Assembly: GCA_005784505.1 (NCBI GenBank)
Contig: VCAZ01000135.1
Coordinates: forward strand, 538,518 to 602,517
Direction of reading: 5' to 3'
DNA: 64,000 nucleotides
Source: Bagarius yarrelli
Lineage: Eukaryota > Chordata > Actinopteri > Siluriformes > Sisoridae
Shown here piece after piece: positions 1 to 10,799 of this stretch. Position numbers and translations under genes: made by a program. The notes below the pieces were generated by a model. It did not search any database. It had not been told where the DNA came from and saw only the letters and a program-made list of their open reading frames with translations. The first letter of the stretch is position 1. The number at the start of each line of letters is the position of its first letter.

Positions 1-460
1 ACTGTTCAAACTAAAAAATGTATTTATCTTAAAAACGGCCAAAACAATAAACTCAAACACTGTTTATTCCCAACAGTAATGAAACATTTGAGTAATTGAG
101 CAAACCCTATAGTAAATAAAGTTTTCTTAGGCTTTTTGTTTGCTTAATCCAGCCTGGCCAGTCACCTCCACCCTTTAATTACCTCTACAATAACAAGGCG
201 TTTGAATTTGTAGAATTGCAGCCTAGGTTATTATTGATATAATGATACTGTACATTCTGTACCATCATTAGTTATAGATCCTAACCTGAGCAAAAAGAAT
301 AATAAATAATAAGTTCTATAAGCATTGGAATCAGTTCACAGCTGGACTGAAATCAAATCGATCCAATGATATTTACAATAATGGGCTGGTTTTAATCAGT
401 CACATAAAACACTGAGTATTGTACGGTGTATAGGACATCTTCTGTTTTACTGTCAATTAC
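1..460. other. Non-coding AT-rich stretch
   Basis: No supported gene. The part at about 120-290 is similar to 1010-1135 (see the direct repeat entry). The rest is AT-rich sequence without recognisable coding potential or transposon motifs. Confidence 0.5.
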
Positions 461-1135
461 TTCTTCTTCTCCTCTCGGCTGTTCCCTTTTAGGGGTCGCC
501 ACAGCGAATCATCTGCCTCCACCCTGTAACCCTATTCTCTACATCCTCTTCACTCACACACACTAACTTCATGTCCTCATTTATCGCATCCATAAACCTC
601 CTCTCTGCTCTTCCTCTTTACCTTCCGCCTGGTAGCTTCATTCATTTCTAAGTAGGGTTTGTAATATTATACATAAAAAAACCAAACATTTGACATTTTA
701 AATAAAAGAAAATAGAAGAAAATGAATATTTCACACAGTTTTGCTAAAACTGTGCATAAAGCATTTGTATTTATTTTTGTGTTTCTCTTTTAACTTTACA
801 TGTACTTTTACTTTTAATACCATAAGTATATTACATTTAATAACCAAAGTTACTTTCTACCAAAGTGACGTATATGAAAAATAACTCTACGTCTACTCAT
901 GTGTTGCTTTTGTTTGCGTTATTCATCTCTAAGAATACCAATCCCAGGGCATGACAATAACCTGCATTCATTCGCCTTCTCTCTCTCAGTAACTTTACAG
1001 TCATCTAATTCTTTACCTCTTTTTGTTCGGTTAATCCAGGCTGGCCAGTCACCTCCACCTTCTTTCTGTAATTTATGTAATGATAGCCTACATCCTGTAC
1101 CATTATTAATTCTAGAGCCTAACCCTATCTGTAAG
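120..1135. repeat. Pair of diverged direct repeats (about 120-290 and 1010-1135)
   Basis: Both copies share blocks such as 'GGCCAGTCACCTCCACC' preceded by 'TTAATCCAG', and later a 'CTGTACCAT..ATTA' block followed by 'CCTAACC'. They lie in the same orientation about 0.9 kb apart, separated by an RTE-like LINE end and AT-rich DNA. I do not recognise the family. Confidence 0.55.
465..652 (-). mobile_element. 3' end of an RTE-like LINE
   Basis: On the minus strand this is the terminal part of the same LINE seen at 38916-41048. It has the shared 3' terminus 'GATTCGCTGTGGCGACCCCT' and antisense of the reverse-transcriptase C-terminal tail that encodes a Gly/Arg-rich RRGRPKR-like motif. It is a 5'-truncated dead copy of about 190 bp. 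Confidence 0.8.
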
Positions 1136-2300
1136 GGTTTATATAAAGTGTTTTTCATAAATAGTTTTATTAAGCTTGGGGCCCCTAGAGATCTGTTTTA
1201 TCGGTAATAACAATGTAGAATGGGTGCGGTAGGAGGCCCAACCTCACATTCTTTTAATAGACCCAAAAATGGCAGCAGTGCATTTATTGCCTGCAATGAC
1301 GCATTCAATGTCTACGAAAGTTTGCCATCCCTAACTAGTTATCTATATACGGATCCCTTGAACATGACAAGGTAGTAAATTTTAAGAATGAACAATTCTT
1401 CGTACTGTGGTTATACTAATAATCACCATCACAGTGAAACCGAAGCAATCATTTTTTTGTTGACGGTCACAAAATAATTCATTTCTTGAATATAAAATAA
1501 ATTGTTTTGCGTTTAAAAAGTAATAAAAGTAATTACTAAAAATAATACTGGTTAATGATAATAAGATGGTCACTAAGAGTAGCGAGGGCTTAACCCCCTA
1601 AGGATAAAATTGTAGAACCGCCCCTGGCAAGAGTAAGAAGTAATGATGACTTATGAAGTCTGGTATGAAGTCATAAGCTGTAAAATGGTTTAAAAGGATT
1701 TTAGTGAATTATTTTTTTGAGTAGAAATTCTTTACATATGTGACATTTTCACCAGGTTTTAATAGGTACTGTATAGGTACCTTTAAATTTGGTGTAAATA
1801 TATAGCTCTATTGGTGCCTTGTCCCTGGTGTACCTCAGTCTGGTAAGTCTATGTCTAAGTTAAGTCAAGTCAAGTTAAGGTCAGATCAAGTCTAGTCTTT
1901 CTTTATTGTGCAGTTGGGCTTTACTCGCCTTGCCAGTGGATTTCTTACAGTTGTTTTCATTATAAAATAGTTATGTATATTTTACAGAAAATATAAAATG
2001 ACGATATGTTTTAAAAATAATTCAGAAGTATGTGCTAATGTTCAATTCTCATAAATTAAAAATAGGAAACAATTTAAATTTAGTCATTGTTTTTTTTTTT
2101 TTATAGATTCCATTATTTAAATGTTAAAATGTCAAGACTGTACCGATACTGATAAACAAAGCAATCATTAAAGTTTACAGCCTATGATAATTACAGGTAA
2201 TACCATATAATTATTATAACTAGGGTTTTATATATTATAATTAGGAAATTATTCGGTGACGCCAAATTGGTAAATCTTTTGTATGAAATTGAATAAAGAG
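653..2300. other. Intergenic AT-rich DNA upstream of protease gene A
   Basis: No gene supported. At 1845-1900 there are short 'AAGTCAAG'-like iterations of the kind found at the ends of L2-like elements in this window. The segment at about 2030-2080 (containing 'TGTGCTAATGTTCAAT') is similar to the upstream regions of genes C and D, so the shared protease promoter region starts near 2030. Confidence 0.5.
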
Positions 2301-2315
2301 ACATGCGAGTGCGAG

Positions 2316-2323
2316 TATATAAG
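2316..2323 (+). promoter_or_regulatory. TATA box of protease gene A
   Basis: TATATAAG lies 68 nt upstream of the start codon. The block from here to the ATG (TATA, 'GCTCCAGGGAGG', 'ACAGACAGAGACACAGCGTTGA') matches the region upstream of gene C at 43856-43916, so this is an inherited core promoter and 5' UTR. The transcription start should lie about 30 nt downstream of the box (inference). Confidence 0.75.
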
Positions 2324-2383
2324 AGCTCCAGGGAGGAGGTATAGATACAGTCCACAGACAGAGACACAGCGTTGAGTGCAGAG

Positions 2384-4043
2384 ATGTTGAATTGGTGGGG
2401 GGTTTGTTTGTTCTTTACCCTGTTCTGTTATGTAAAAGGTGAGACTCCTGTAATAACACCCTTAATTTAGTCTCATTACAGTGAATGGGATAGAAAAGAA
2501 GAGCTTTTTATTTTTATTCTTTTTACACTTTAGACTGTTGTGTTTTTATTTACTTGCACAGCTGAGTTTTTGTTCATTTGAGTTAAATTACGATGAAGGG
2601 GGGCAGCACAGCCGCTTACAGAATTCACTTGACCAAAATGGAAATTCAAATTTGTTTATTTTAATTGACAATTGACCAAAATTTTAGAAAGAAAATGGTT
2701 AAATCTGGACTTCTTCTTCATTTCTTAAACATTTTCTCTGATTGCAGGTGGCCCTTCAGCGGAAAATGGTAAGTACCTTTTATGTAGCGCAGTTTAACAT
2801 GGCGGATCTTGAGTTTGGAAAAATATAATAATATTAAAAAGTAAAATAGCATGCAAGGAAAATCTAATTATATTTTATAATGGAAAAGTGCACGACTCAG
2901 TCATATCTAACAAATGTGTCTCCTTTTCTTTAGTATACGGTGTTGCAACTTTAAATACCGGCAATATAAATGAGGGCGATGCTTCAGATGGATTCTGGCC
3001 ATGGATGGCTAGTTTGCAGGAAGGAGGCAGCCATTTCTGTGGAGGATCCCTCATCAATGAATTCTGGGTTTTGACTGCTGCACAGTGTGTTTCTGGGTAA
3101 GATTAACAATATATAGTTCTAGATGTACCACCATGCAGAGAGGTGACTGAACAAACAACTAAACATTTTTTTTCATTACAGCAAAAAACCAAGTGACCTG
3201 GTTGTGTATTTGGGGAAAACCACTTTGGAAGGCTCCAATCCACATGAGATCAAAAAACGTGTTTTGAAGATCCGCATTCACCCCAGCTACGATCCCCAGA
3301 CTAAGGAAAATGACATTGCCCTGCTGCGTCTGCAACAGAAAGTGACCTTCACAGACTACATCCGTCCCGTGTGCCTGGCCAGTCAAGACAGTGTTTTGGA
3401 CAGCACTAGTTGGCTCACAGGCTGGGGAGACATTAACACAAATGGTAAAAATAACATTAAGTGTTGAACGGCATAGAGCAGAGCATTATATCTACTTTAG
3501 TATTAATGTACTATATATAGATGTAATAAAAACTGTGTGTGTGTGTGTGTGTTTGTGTGTGTGTAGTGCCCTTGCCTTCTCCTGGTGTGCTGCAACAAAA
3601 AAAAAATTATTTTGAACTGGATTCTGTGTGTGATACTTCGCTGGCACCTAACTTTAATTCTGACAGCATGCTCTGTGCTGTTGATGCAAGCGGAAGCAGT
3701 GATGTCGGCCAGGTACACACTATGTTACACATGCAATAAAACAAATATTTTTTAGAGACTTTATAAATCTGTTGATATTAGTTCATGAGGGTTTTTTAAG
3801 TTCTTAAATTTTATAGTCATGCAGAAATAAAATGTTTCACTTTTTTTTCTACAGAAAGATGAGGGAGGTCCACTGGTGGCTGAGAAGGAAGGAGTCTGGG
3901 TTCAGGCTGGCATCGCTAGCTGGTTTCAAGCTACTTTACCTAATGCTTATACTCAGGTGTCTAATTACCAGAATTGGATAAAACAAACCACAGGAGATCG
4001 CCGGCTTGTATTTGTTACTTTGGATCCACCTGTAGTAGTTTAA
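2384..4043 (+). CDS. Secreted S1A serine protease homologue, catalytically dead (gene A)
   Basis: Six exons: 2384-2438, 2748-2768, 2934-3096, 3182-3444, 3567-3712, 3855-4043; all introns GT-AG; 278 residues. Exon 1 encodes a hydrophobic signal peptide (MLNWWGVCLFFTLF...). Exons 3-6 form a trypsin-fold domain of the prostasin/tryptase type (HFCGGSLI, NDIALLRL, RPVCLA, GWG). The charge-relay Asp is present (D124), but the catalytic His is Gln (Q76, in TAAQC) and the catalytic Ser is Glu (E219, KDEGGP instead of GDSGGP). The zymogen cleavage motif RIVGG reads GNINEG, so normal activation is lost. The Cys191-Cys220 pair is lost on both sides (G215; the second Cys region is absent), and Cys1 is Tyr (Y27), leaving C144 unpaired. 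The frame is open and splice sites are intact, so I call a pseudoprotease gene, not a pseudogene. Exact family member uncertain. Confidence 0.85.
3534..3566 (+). promoter_or_regulatory. GT-repeat 3' splice site of intron 4, gene A
   Basis: The acceptor of intron 4 is preceded by a (GT)n tract running directly into TAG, in place of a pyrimidine tract. The same arrangement precedes exon 5 in gene C, in the exon-5 scrap at 47608 and, with a dead acceptor, in gene D. UG-rich RNA is a known binding target of CELF and TDP-43 proteins; a role here is inference. Confidence 0.7.
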
Positions 4044-4045
4044 AG

Positions 4046-4262
4046 GTGAGATGGTTAACCATACACATGGACATGTAATTATAGCCGTATTAGTAGAAAT
4101 GCATTCTTATCCATTTTTGCTAGCTGGTTGGCTACATCATTAAAATTGCTATATTGTCATATAGAAAACAAAAAAAAATTTGTCTAACATCAGATTCTTT
4201 TTTACTACAGAACCTTGAATCTCTCTGTATGAGTACTAAAGTGTGTTCTTGTGTTTTGGCAG
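4046..4262 (+). other. 3' UTR intron of gene A
   Basis: A donor (AAAG/GTGAG) lies 2 nt after the stop codon, and an acceptor (TTTTGGCAG) precedes 'CTACTGCACTAAAGCAGGGG'. The same donor position and a homologous downstream exon ('ACTGAACTAAAGCAAGGGG') occur in gene C, which supports a real intron. Because the junction is under 50 nt from the stop it should not trigger nonsense-mediated decay. Confidence 0.75.
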
Positions 4263-4464
4263 CTACTGCACTAAAGCAGGGGAAGACACAACGCAGCTCT
4301 GATGTGTTCTAAGAAAATAGACAATTTAAATGTAGTTATCTATGCAAAAAACCATCAGATTGTGATTGTTAATCTATAATCAGTTAATACTAATCAGTTA
4401 TACTTATATTACTCAGTTATACTAAGAGGTTTTGAGATTTGTGGCTTATAATTACTGATTACTG

Positions 4465-4470
4465 AATAAA
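4465..4470 (+). terminator. Polyadenylation signal of gene A
   Basis: AATAAA about 200 nt into the final 3' UTR exon that starts at 4263. The surrounding 'TGAATAAAA..CATTTAAA' resembles the gene C signal at 45919. Confidence 0.65.
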
Positions 4471-4659
4471 AAGCATTTAAAAGACTTTGGTATTTAGTTT
4501 CATTGCTTTAAAACTCTTATTATTTATTTATTTTTATGTTTCATACAGTGGTCTCAACAGAAGCAATTAAGCACAGCCCTGATTTGTAGGCACTTTCCAC
4601 TTTAAGCGATACTGTCCCTGTGCTATGATAGGGCACATATCCTAACTGTTTTTAGGAGT

Positions 4660-4830
4660 ATAGACATTATTCATAGTGACTTACATTTATCTCATTTTTA
4701 CATCGGAAAAGTTGAAAGTTAAGGGCCTTGCTCAGGAGCCCAGCAGTAACAGCTTGATGGTGCTGGAAACTGAACCCATGATCTTCTGATCAGCAGTCAA
4801 CCTTAACCACTGAGCTACCTTGAGTTCAGG
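4660..4830 (-). repeat. tRNA-derived SINE relic
   Basis: The minus strand carries a tRNA-like head ('GTAGCTCAGTGGTTAAGG') and, further in, 'GAGCAAGGCCCTTAA', the signature of the SINE family also seen at 27310 and 37690. The copy is diverged and lacks the clean tail. Confidence 0.7.
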
Positions 4831-5099
4831 CTTGATTGCGAGAGGGTTGCTGTCTAGAAAGAAAACCAGAACCATGCTGGACCAGTCACCCTGTATGTCA
4901 CCCTGTCCTGGTGTACTTGCTCCAGAACTTTCAGGAGAATGTTCCCCCAAGTAGGTGGCTCAGTTAGTTCAGTATGCGAATACCCTGGAGTTGTATAGGA
5001 GCCAGCGCAGCATCCATGCTCTTTATAAACATGCGGGGTAACAAAGAGAGGCAAAAAACCTAATATTGGAATGCCTTGACCCCGAGAGCTGCACTGTAA

Positions 5100-6200
5100 A
5101 AAACGATTTTGAGTTTTAGTCAGGTGGACAAGTAAAATCATGTCCTGTCAACTTGCAGTGTCTCACTACACAATTGGATTAATTATAATTAACAACCTTC
5201 AAGTAATGTTAATATAGCAACAAAATATAGGTTCTAACAATTTTCTGTGTAATGCGCATGTGCCATAAACTTCACATCATGATGATATTCAATTTTAACG
5301 AATTTGGCTCCATTCGCCATTTTCTGCACAAGAAGTTGCTGTAATCCTGTAAAAACTTTAAGAAGCCTGCGACTTACCGATGGACTTACAAAGAATGAAA
5401 TAAGTAAGTATACCCTTATTTCTGCTTTCTTTAGTGTTAATTTGGGCTTGTTTTATTAGCTTTTGAATCGGTTCATTGAAAAGAACCAACAATCACTTAA
5501 AGTTTGCTCATTAGACACCGAGCTGCTGTCGAGACGCGAGCAGTAAATGTTAATAAACAGATAAAACAGAAAACAGTACATATAAGTGACTTTTTAGTGT
5601 TCGCCACTCTATATTTGCGTTTAATATGAAAAATCTGCATTTTTGTTTATACATGGTTGCAACAACATTTATGTTTAATTCGATGTTATATTATAAAAAT
5701 GCTTGATTGACGTTTCTCAAATATGAACGTTTTTGTTCACGTGCAAATGGTGTGTCTTCTGTATAGCTAACCTGCGTGCTGGTTTTGGATTAATTAAATA
5801 TCACAACTTTTTGTAGTTTAATAATTACATAATTAAATTTTTATGTAATTTGTGTTTTTATTGTGAAGCCCTGAAGAATTATAAAATTTAGAATTACGTT
5901 ACTTTAAAATATGTTTACCAAATAAAAGCAATATTTACAGCGTTGCTCAATTTTATATCGCTAGCAACAGCATCAATATAGTATTTAATGTTTTATGCAG
6001 CCATAGAAATAAAGTGTATCTTGAAATAAAGTGTAATCTTTATGCATCTATAAAGATTGTGCATGCTGTCTCCGAGTGAACTGTCTCCGAAGAAGCATTT
6101 AAGTAAAATTAAAAAATTGTAGAAAGTAAGATTAAATGTTAACTGTGACCTGTTTCATTTTTCAAAGGGTTGCAGTGTTTCACAGTATTTTGCACATCTA
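5100..6200. other. Intergenic DNA, no supported gene
   Basis: AT-rich sequence with long runs of short ORFs only. It leads up to a possible exon relic at 6215-6305. Confidence 0.4.
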
Positions 6201-6214
6201 GAAGCACACATTTT

Positions 6215-6305
6215 CTTTAAGAAGACAAGAAGTCGTTGAGGAGGAGCCACCAGTGTTACAAATGAAAGTCCGATGGCCAGCACTTTTCACAGAAGGGCAG
6301 ATAAA
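6215..6305 (+). pseudogene. Possible exon relic with a VRWPALF motif
   Basis: In one frame this reads EEEPPVLQMKVRWPALFTEG. A 'RWPALF' motif of this type occurs in a multi-copy, uncharacterised fish protein family, from memory. No complete exon boundaries could be set, and L2-like sequence follows about 100 nt downstream. It could be chance. Confidence 0.3.
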
Positions 6306-6399
6306 TTGTGTTTATTTTTTCTGTGGATTTAAATTAATTAGAAAACCTTGGGCTGGGATTAGGCTTGTTTGACACCAGGCTTATGTCAAAGTCCTTTTT

Positions 6400-7400
6400 G
6401 AAGGCCTAAATTGTCATCTCTCAAAGCTGATACAGGGCAACGGTGGCAAGGAAAAACTCCCTGAGATGGAAATAGGAAGAAACCTTGAGAGGAACCAGAC
6501 TCAACAGAGAACCCATCCTCATTTGGGTGAAAAACAGGTAGCAGGGATCATGAGGTTACATCGTGTGTGTGTGTGAACAACCTAAATCTTTAGTCCTTAA
6601 AGAGCAGCTGGAACGTCTTTATGGCGAAGTGGGTCGTCCAAGATCGCCCTGGTGATCATCCGCTGGGCAGGTCACAGGGAAGGGACCCACAGGACCGGGT
6701 CGGAGGTGGGGTCTGGATCACCGGCAGCTCCATCGTGGCATATGTAGCTCAACAGTGAGAGAGAGAGAGAGAGAGAGAGAGTGAAAGGAAGTCAAAAGAA
6801 GGAAAACAGTTAAGTGACATTGTAATCACACGGTTTGGAGTGATTAAGTGAATAATGTAGAGTAAAGGTGAGACTAACTAGGTCAGCATAACTAAAGGAG
6901 AACCAGAGGGAAACACAGACATGAGGGCTCCCTGATATGTTAAGCAACCAGCCGCTCTCATCATCAACACCGTGATCAATAAGAGAGGGGAAGACATCTA
7001 ACATCCCATAATACTCAACACCCATCAGTCCCCCAGATCTGCTCCTTTATCTAAGGGGAATCAATACAAAAGGCTTGATTAAATAAATAAGTTTTTAAGC
7101 TGGACTTAAACACTGAGACTGTGTCTGATTCCCGAACATTCATAGGGAGGTTATAACATAGCATTGGGGCTCTGTAAGAAAAGGCTCCGCCCCCTGCTGT
7201 AGTTTTTATAATACGCGGTACTGACAGGCAGCCTGCATCCTTTGATGGAAGTAGGCGTGGTGGAACGTAAGACACTAGAAGTTCGTTTAAGTCCTGCGGT
7301 GCGAGACCATTTAGAGCTTTATAAGTTAACAGTAGTATTTAAAATCGATGCGGTGTCTCACTGGGAGCCCATCAGCGTAACAGTGAAGATTGAACATTAG
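6400..7400 (-). mobile_element. L2-like LINE, 3' part (ORF2 end and 3' UTR)
   Basis: On the minus strand the sequence from 7400 to about 7050 encodes the end of an L2-like ORF2 (motifs RLLPSKDAGCLSVPRI, TTAGGGAFSYRAPML, ESDTVSVFKSSLKTYLFNQA). The 3' UTR follows to 6400 and includes a (GA)n tract at 6757-6782. A close second copy of the same 3' region lies at 36810-37600 and a third end starts at 63735. Confidence 0.85.
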
Positions 7401-8289
7401 ATTTCTTCATTTGCAGGGGACAGGGGAGTATATTTGTGTAATTGCTTTTGAGTAATAGTACATTGTTTCGTTTACGTTCTATAAAGCCCAGTGACTGTGA
7501 AGAGAAAGTGATCACAGGTGTGGGAATCCTTGTGCGTATGGAAAATCTGATGTAACCTCTCCAAGCGTTTTACAATGATGTTGCCTTTGGTGAATGAGAA
7601 AGAAGTGGTAACGCGTGACATGAGTGGTATTACCTAATGCGTTTCTGAACCTGATGGGACTGGTGTATGCAATTAAACCATGACCACCCAATAGAACTAC
7701 AGTTTACTTTTAAAGTGATACAGCGCCTGTTCATTAGAGTTGGATCAGACTCTTCCACCGCAAGAGTTCATTCTTTGAAGACCAAGTTGCTGCTGTTTAA
7801 TAATTGTACTGGTCTAAGTCTAAGAGCATTGTTGTTATATATCTGTTGTTATATATCTCATTGTTTTAAATGTGAATTGATAACTGTTTTTGAACAGTTT
7901 ATTGCTTTAATTTAAAGTTTTATTAACACAGCTTATTTTATTTTCTTCATTGGGGCCTGAGCGCGCAGAGTGTTTTTGAATGTAATGCATCTGTTTAAAA
8001 AATAAATGAGTTGATTTTATTAAAAAATTGGTTCCAGATAGATGTCCACAACTTGAAGTCCAGTAAACTTAAATAGTTATGATTTATACTATATAATAGT
8101 TATAATAAGTTATGATTTGGTTTTTAGTTGTAAAAACATGAAAAATTAAGTTCAACCAATATTTTTTTTTATTGATTTAACCAAAAAAGTTTAAACGCTC
8201 ATTAAGTGATACAGTATGACGGTCAATTTACTGGATGTTATTTCAACAACTTCATATAGGTTGAGTGAAGTAGTATTTTAAAATCGATG
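7401..8289. other. Intergenic DNA, no supported gene
   Basis: Contains an open frame at 7667-7915 without recognisable motifs and AT-rich sequence. No gene supported. Confidence 0.4.
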
Positions 8290-8965
8290 CCCAGAGGAAG
8301 CATGTAAAAAAAAAAAAACCTAAAACCAACCCATATGGAACACCATACATGACTTGAGAACACACAGAATAATTACCATTTAAATCTAGGACCTAATAGC
8401 GATTGGTCAAATAGGACCTGAGCCAGACGAGGGCCGTTCCCTTAATTTCCACTACCTTTTCTAATCTGTGAAAAAGAATATTATTATAAATGGTGTCAAA
8501 AGAGGTCTAGTAATCTAAGCAAAGAGACAAAACCCTGATCAGAGGCCAAAAGGAGGTCCTTTACTACTTTGACAAGTGCTGTCTCTGTGCTGTGATGAGG
8601 CCTAAATCCTGATTAAAACAATTTGTGTATGTTATTTCTATAAACATAACTGCGGCGCTACTGTCTTTTTAGGGTTTTGGAGATAAATAGCTCACTGCGG
8701 TCAGGGTCAGGTTCCCTAATTAGTGGTTTAATAACTGCTCATTTTAAAGATTTTGGAACATACCCACTTCGTGAAGAGGTACAAGTGGAGAATTAACTAT
8801 TTAAACAGGGGTTTTGTTACTGCTGGTACTATCTGCTTAAGAATGTGTGCTGGTATAGGATCTAATAAACAGGTTGATGATTTTATAAGATAAGTGAAAT
8901 AAGATCGTTCTCTTTCAGAATGTTTGCAATTTTGTTATCAAAAAAGTTCATGAATTCCTCACTGC
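8290..8965 (-). mobile_element. L2-like LINE reverse transcriptase relic
   Basis: The minus strand, with many stops and frameshifts, still aligns by eye with L2-like RT: a CLLDPIPAHILKQIVPAV block, a degenerate 'DTI..ILFHRLEKVV' block, and 'SQVMYGVPYG' near the end. It is an old copy, clearly more diverged than those at 11552 or 48360. Confidence 0.65.
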
Positions 8966-9099
8966 TGCATGCAGTTATTGTGGCGTTTTCTGTAGTGGTT
9001 TTATTTTTGGTTAATTTTGCTATAGTGTTAAATAAAAATCTAGGGTTATTTTTATTATTTTGGGTCTAGTTACTTATTTTTGTGTTCATGTTTTGTATA

Positions 9100-9440
9100 G
9101 CTTTGTAATGTTTTTAATAGAAAAAACAAGTAAAGTCATCGTTTTTCAACTAATCTGTAAGTGCAAAGCATTCAGCTTAGAATTAATGACCTTTTAGTAT
9201 TCAGGCCAATGGTGATCAATTTATTGTGTTTATTTATATAAAGTATTCAGATAATTATAAAGAAATGTTATAATGAAACATCACAAAAGTTATCTTTGTA
9301 ATATTTTTAATAGAACAAGGTTAACTAATTGTAAGTGCAAAGCATTCAGCTTAGAATGACCTTTTAGCAGAATGCAATTTATTGTGTTAGTGATAATTAT
9401 AAAGAAATGTTATAATGAACATCTATCATGATATATCAGT
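9100..9440. repeat. Tandem pair of an AT-rich unit (about 9100-9270 and 9290-9440)
   Basis: Both halves share 'GTAAGTGCAAAGCATTCAGC', 'TTAGAAT..GACCTTTTAG' and 'TAATTATAAAGAAATGTTAT'. A third copy starts at about 10800. Unknown family, no coding potential. Confidence 0.75.
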
Positions 9441-9464
9441 CACAGACTTAAAAAAAAAGTAGCT

Positions 9465-9580
9465 GAGCATGCAGCCCTGGGGGACACCAGCAGTCAGTGT
9501 AATGGAGCTGGACCTGTTTTTGTGGGGTATCCCAGTCTAAAACTTAAAGATGCAATTGAATTTATATTTAAGGCATATGG
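9465..9580. repeat. Third, partial copy of the 24350-type low-copy repeat
   Basis: Shares 'CAGCAGTCAGTGTAA', 'GGAGCTGGA' and 'CCCAGTCTAAAAC' in the same order as at about 24715-24790 and 55250-55290. Confidence 0.65.
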
Positions 9581-9911
9581 CAAAACACAATTATCAGCAG
9601 TCCAACACCTCAACCACTAAGATGCTTTCTACAGTTACAGTAGTTGTGGCTAAGCCCGTCAAGCTTAGTTTTCTGATCAGTTGAGTTAAATTCAGTAAAA
9701 TAAAGAACAAGCGGTCCAAAATGTACTGAACTGGTTTATTAGGTACATACATGTATTTTCAACTTTTTTCTTCTGTTTCTGTTACCCTTGTGTGCATACA
9801 CTCCTACCAACTCTTACTCTTACCAACCCTGCATGCACTCTTACTCTTAACGCAAGCCCAGAGGGAAAAAAAGCATTTACCCACACATAAACAGAATAAA
9901 AAAAAGTATTC

Positions 9912-10112
9912 AAATTCATTGTGGAAGGTACGTGTACAGAGGCAATGAAATGCAGTTTTTTTTCCGCATATCCCATCTTAGTAAGTTGGGGGTCAGAGCA
10001 CAGGGTCAGCTATGATACACCGTCCCTGGAACAGGAAGGGTTAGGGGTCTGGCTCAAGAACCCAACCGTGGTTGACTTGCTGGTGGTGCGGCTTGGTGGG
10101 GCTTGAGCATTG
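9912..10112. repeat. Dispersed repeat X, copy 1
   Basis: Shares 'GAGGCAATGAAATGCA', 'CATATCCCATCTTAGTAAGT' and 'GGGGGTCAGAGC..AGGGTC' with copies at 39648-39877 and 60848-61092. The other copies end in a tRNA-like 'TTAACCATTTGAGCCACCCT' antisense head, so it may be a SINE; unnamed here. Confidence 0.75.
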
Positions 10113-10149
10113 GCTCAGTGACAACTCTTTAAAATGGCCGAATTGTTTT

Positions 10150-10560
10150 CACCTGCTCATGGCTCAACAGGACCACGACAAGTCTGACAGGCTTTGCACT
10201 GCTCACACCAAGCTTTAATGTCTCTGTACACATTAACTTGAAATACTTCTGTGTCACCAGACCCCATGGTGCTCAGGTCAGGTGACCCAAGGCGATGAGA
10301 AAGTGCATCTGCATTATTGTGGTGTCGTCCATTTTTATGTATAATTACACAATTTAGCAGATCACGTTCTAGAATCCCTCTCCCTCTCCTTTCTTTTGGT
10401 TCATCATTAATAGCCATACGCTGAACTGCCAGAAGTGGTTGATCTGTGATGATGGTAAATGATGCATGTCCTATTTAATGTCTGAAGCCTCTTACTGCCC
10501 ATGCAACAGCACACAATTAAAGGTGGACCACTGCCTGTGTAGAATTGAATAATCTTAGTG
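10150..10560 (-). mobile_element. Ty3/gypsy pol fragment
   Basis: The minus-strand frame includes RNase H end ('HHNNADALSHR') and the integrase zinc-finger tail 'WCEQCKACQTC'. The stretch between is shortened, so RNase H runs almost directly into integrase. No LTR was found nearby. Confidence 0.75.
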
Positions 10561-10799
10561 CAGCTAGATTAACAAAGTTTTTACAAAGTGCACAAGCAAA
10601 CCCAAAGGAAACTCCACCTAAGATAACTTTTGATAACTTAACTGTACCTGGTATTCATGTTTCGACTTCCTCAAACAAATGATTAGAAACAAATGGAGAA
10701 AGAGAAAAATGCAACAGTTGCTAGTTTAATAATTGCCCAGCCCAAATCACTGTCATCAAAACAAATACTTTTGAGCTCCACCTTAGTGATTCATTTTGA

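Noticed and set aside
899..1207. 102-codon + frame and its minus-strand partner
   Set aside because: It overlaps the direct repeat unit and shows no family motif; the repeat partner at 120-290 does not keep the frame.
3391..3739. Open frames encoding Cys-Val repeats (VCVCVCV) on + and His-Thr repeats on -
   Set aside because: They are translations of the intronic (GT)n tract; only the part from 3567 on is coding, as exon 5 of gene A.
2384..4043. Gene A as a pseudogene
   Set aside because: Catalytic residues are gone, but no stop, frameshift or bad splice site was found, so I list it as a coding pseudoprotease; expression would decide.
6757..6782. (GA)n tract as a regulatory GAGA element
   Set aside because: It lies at the same place in both L2-like 3' UTR copies, so it is part of the LINE.
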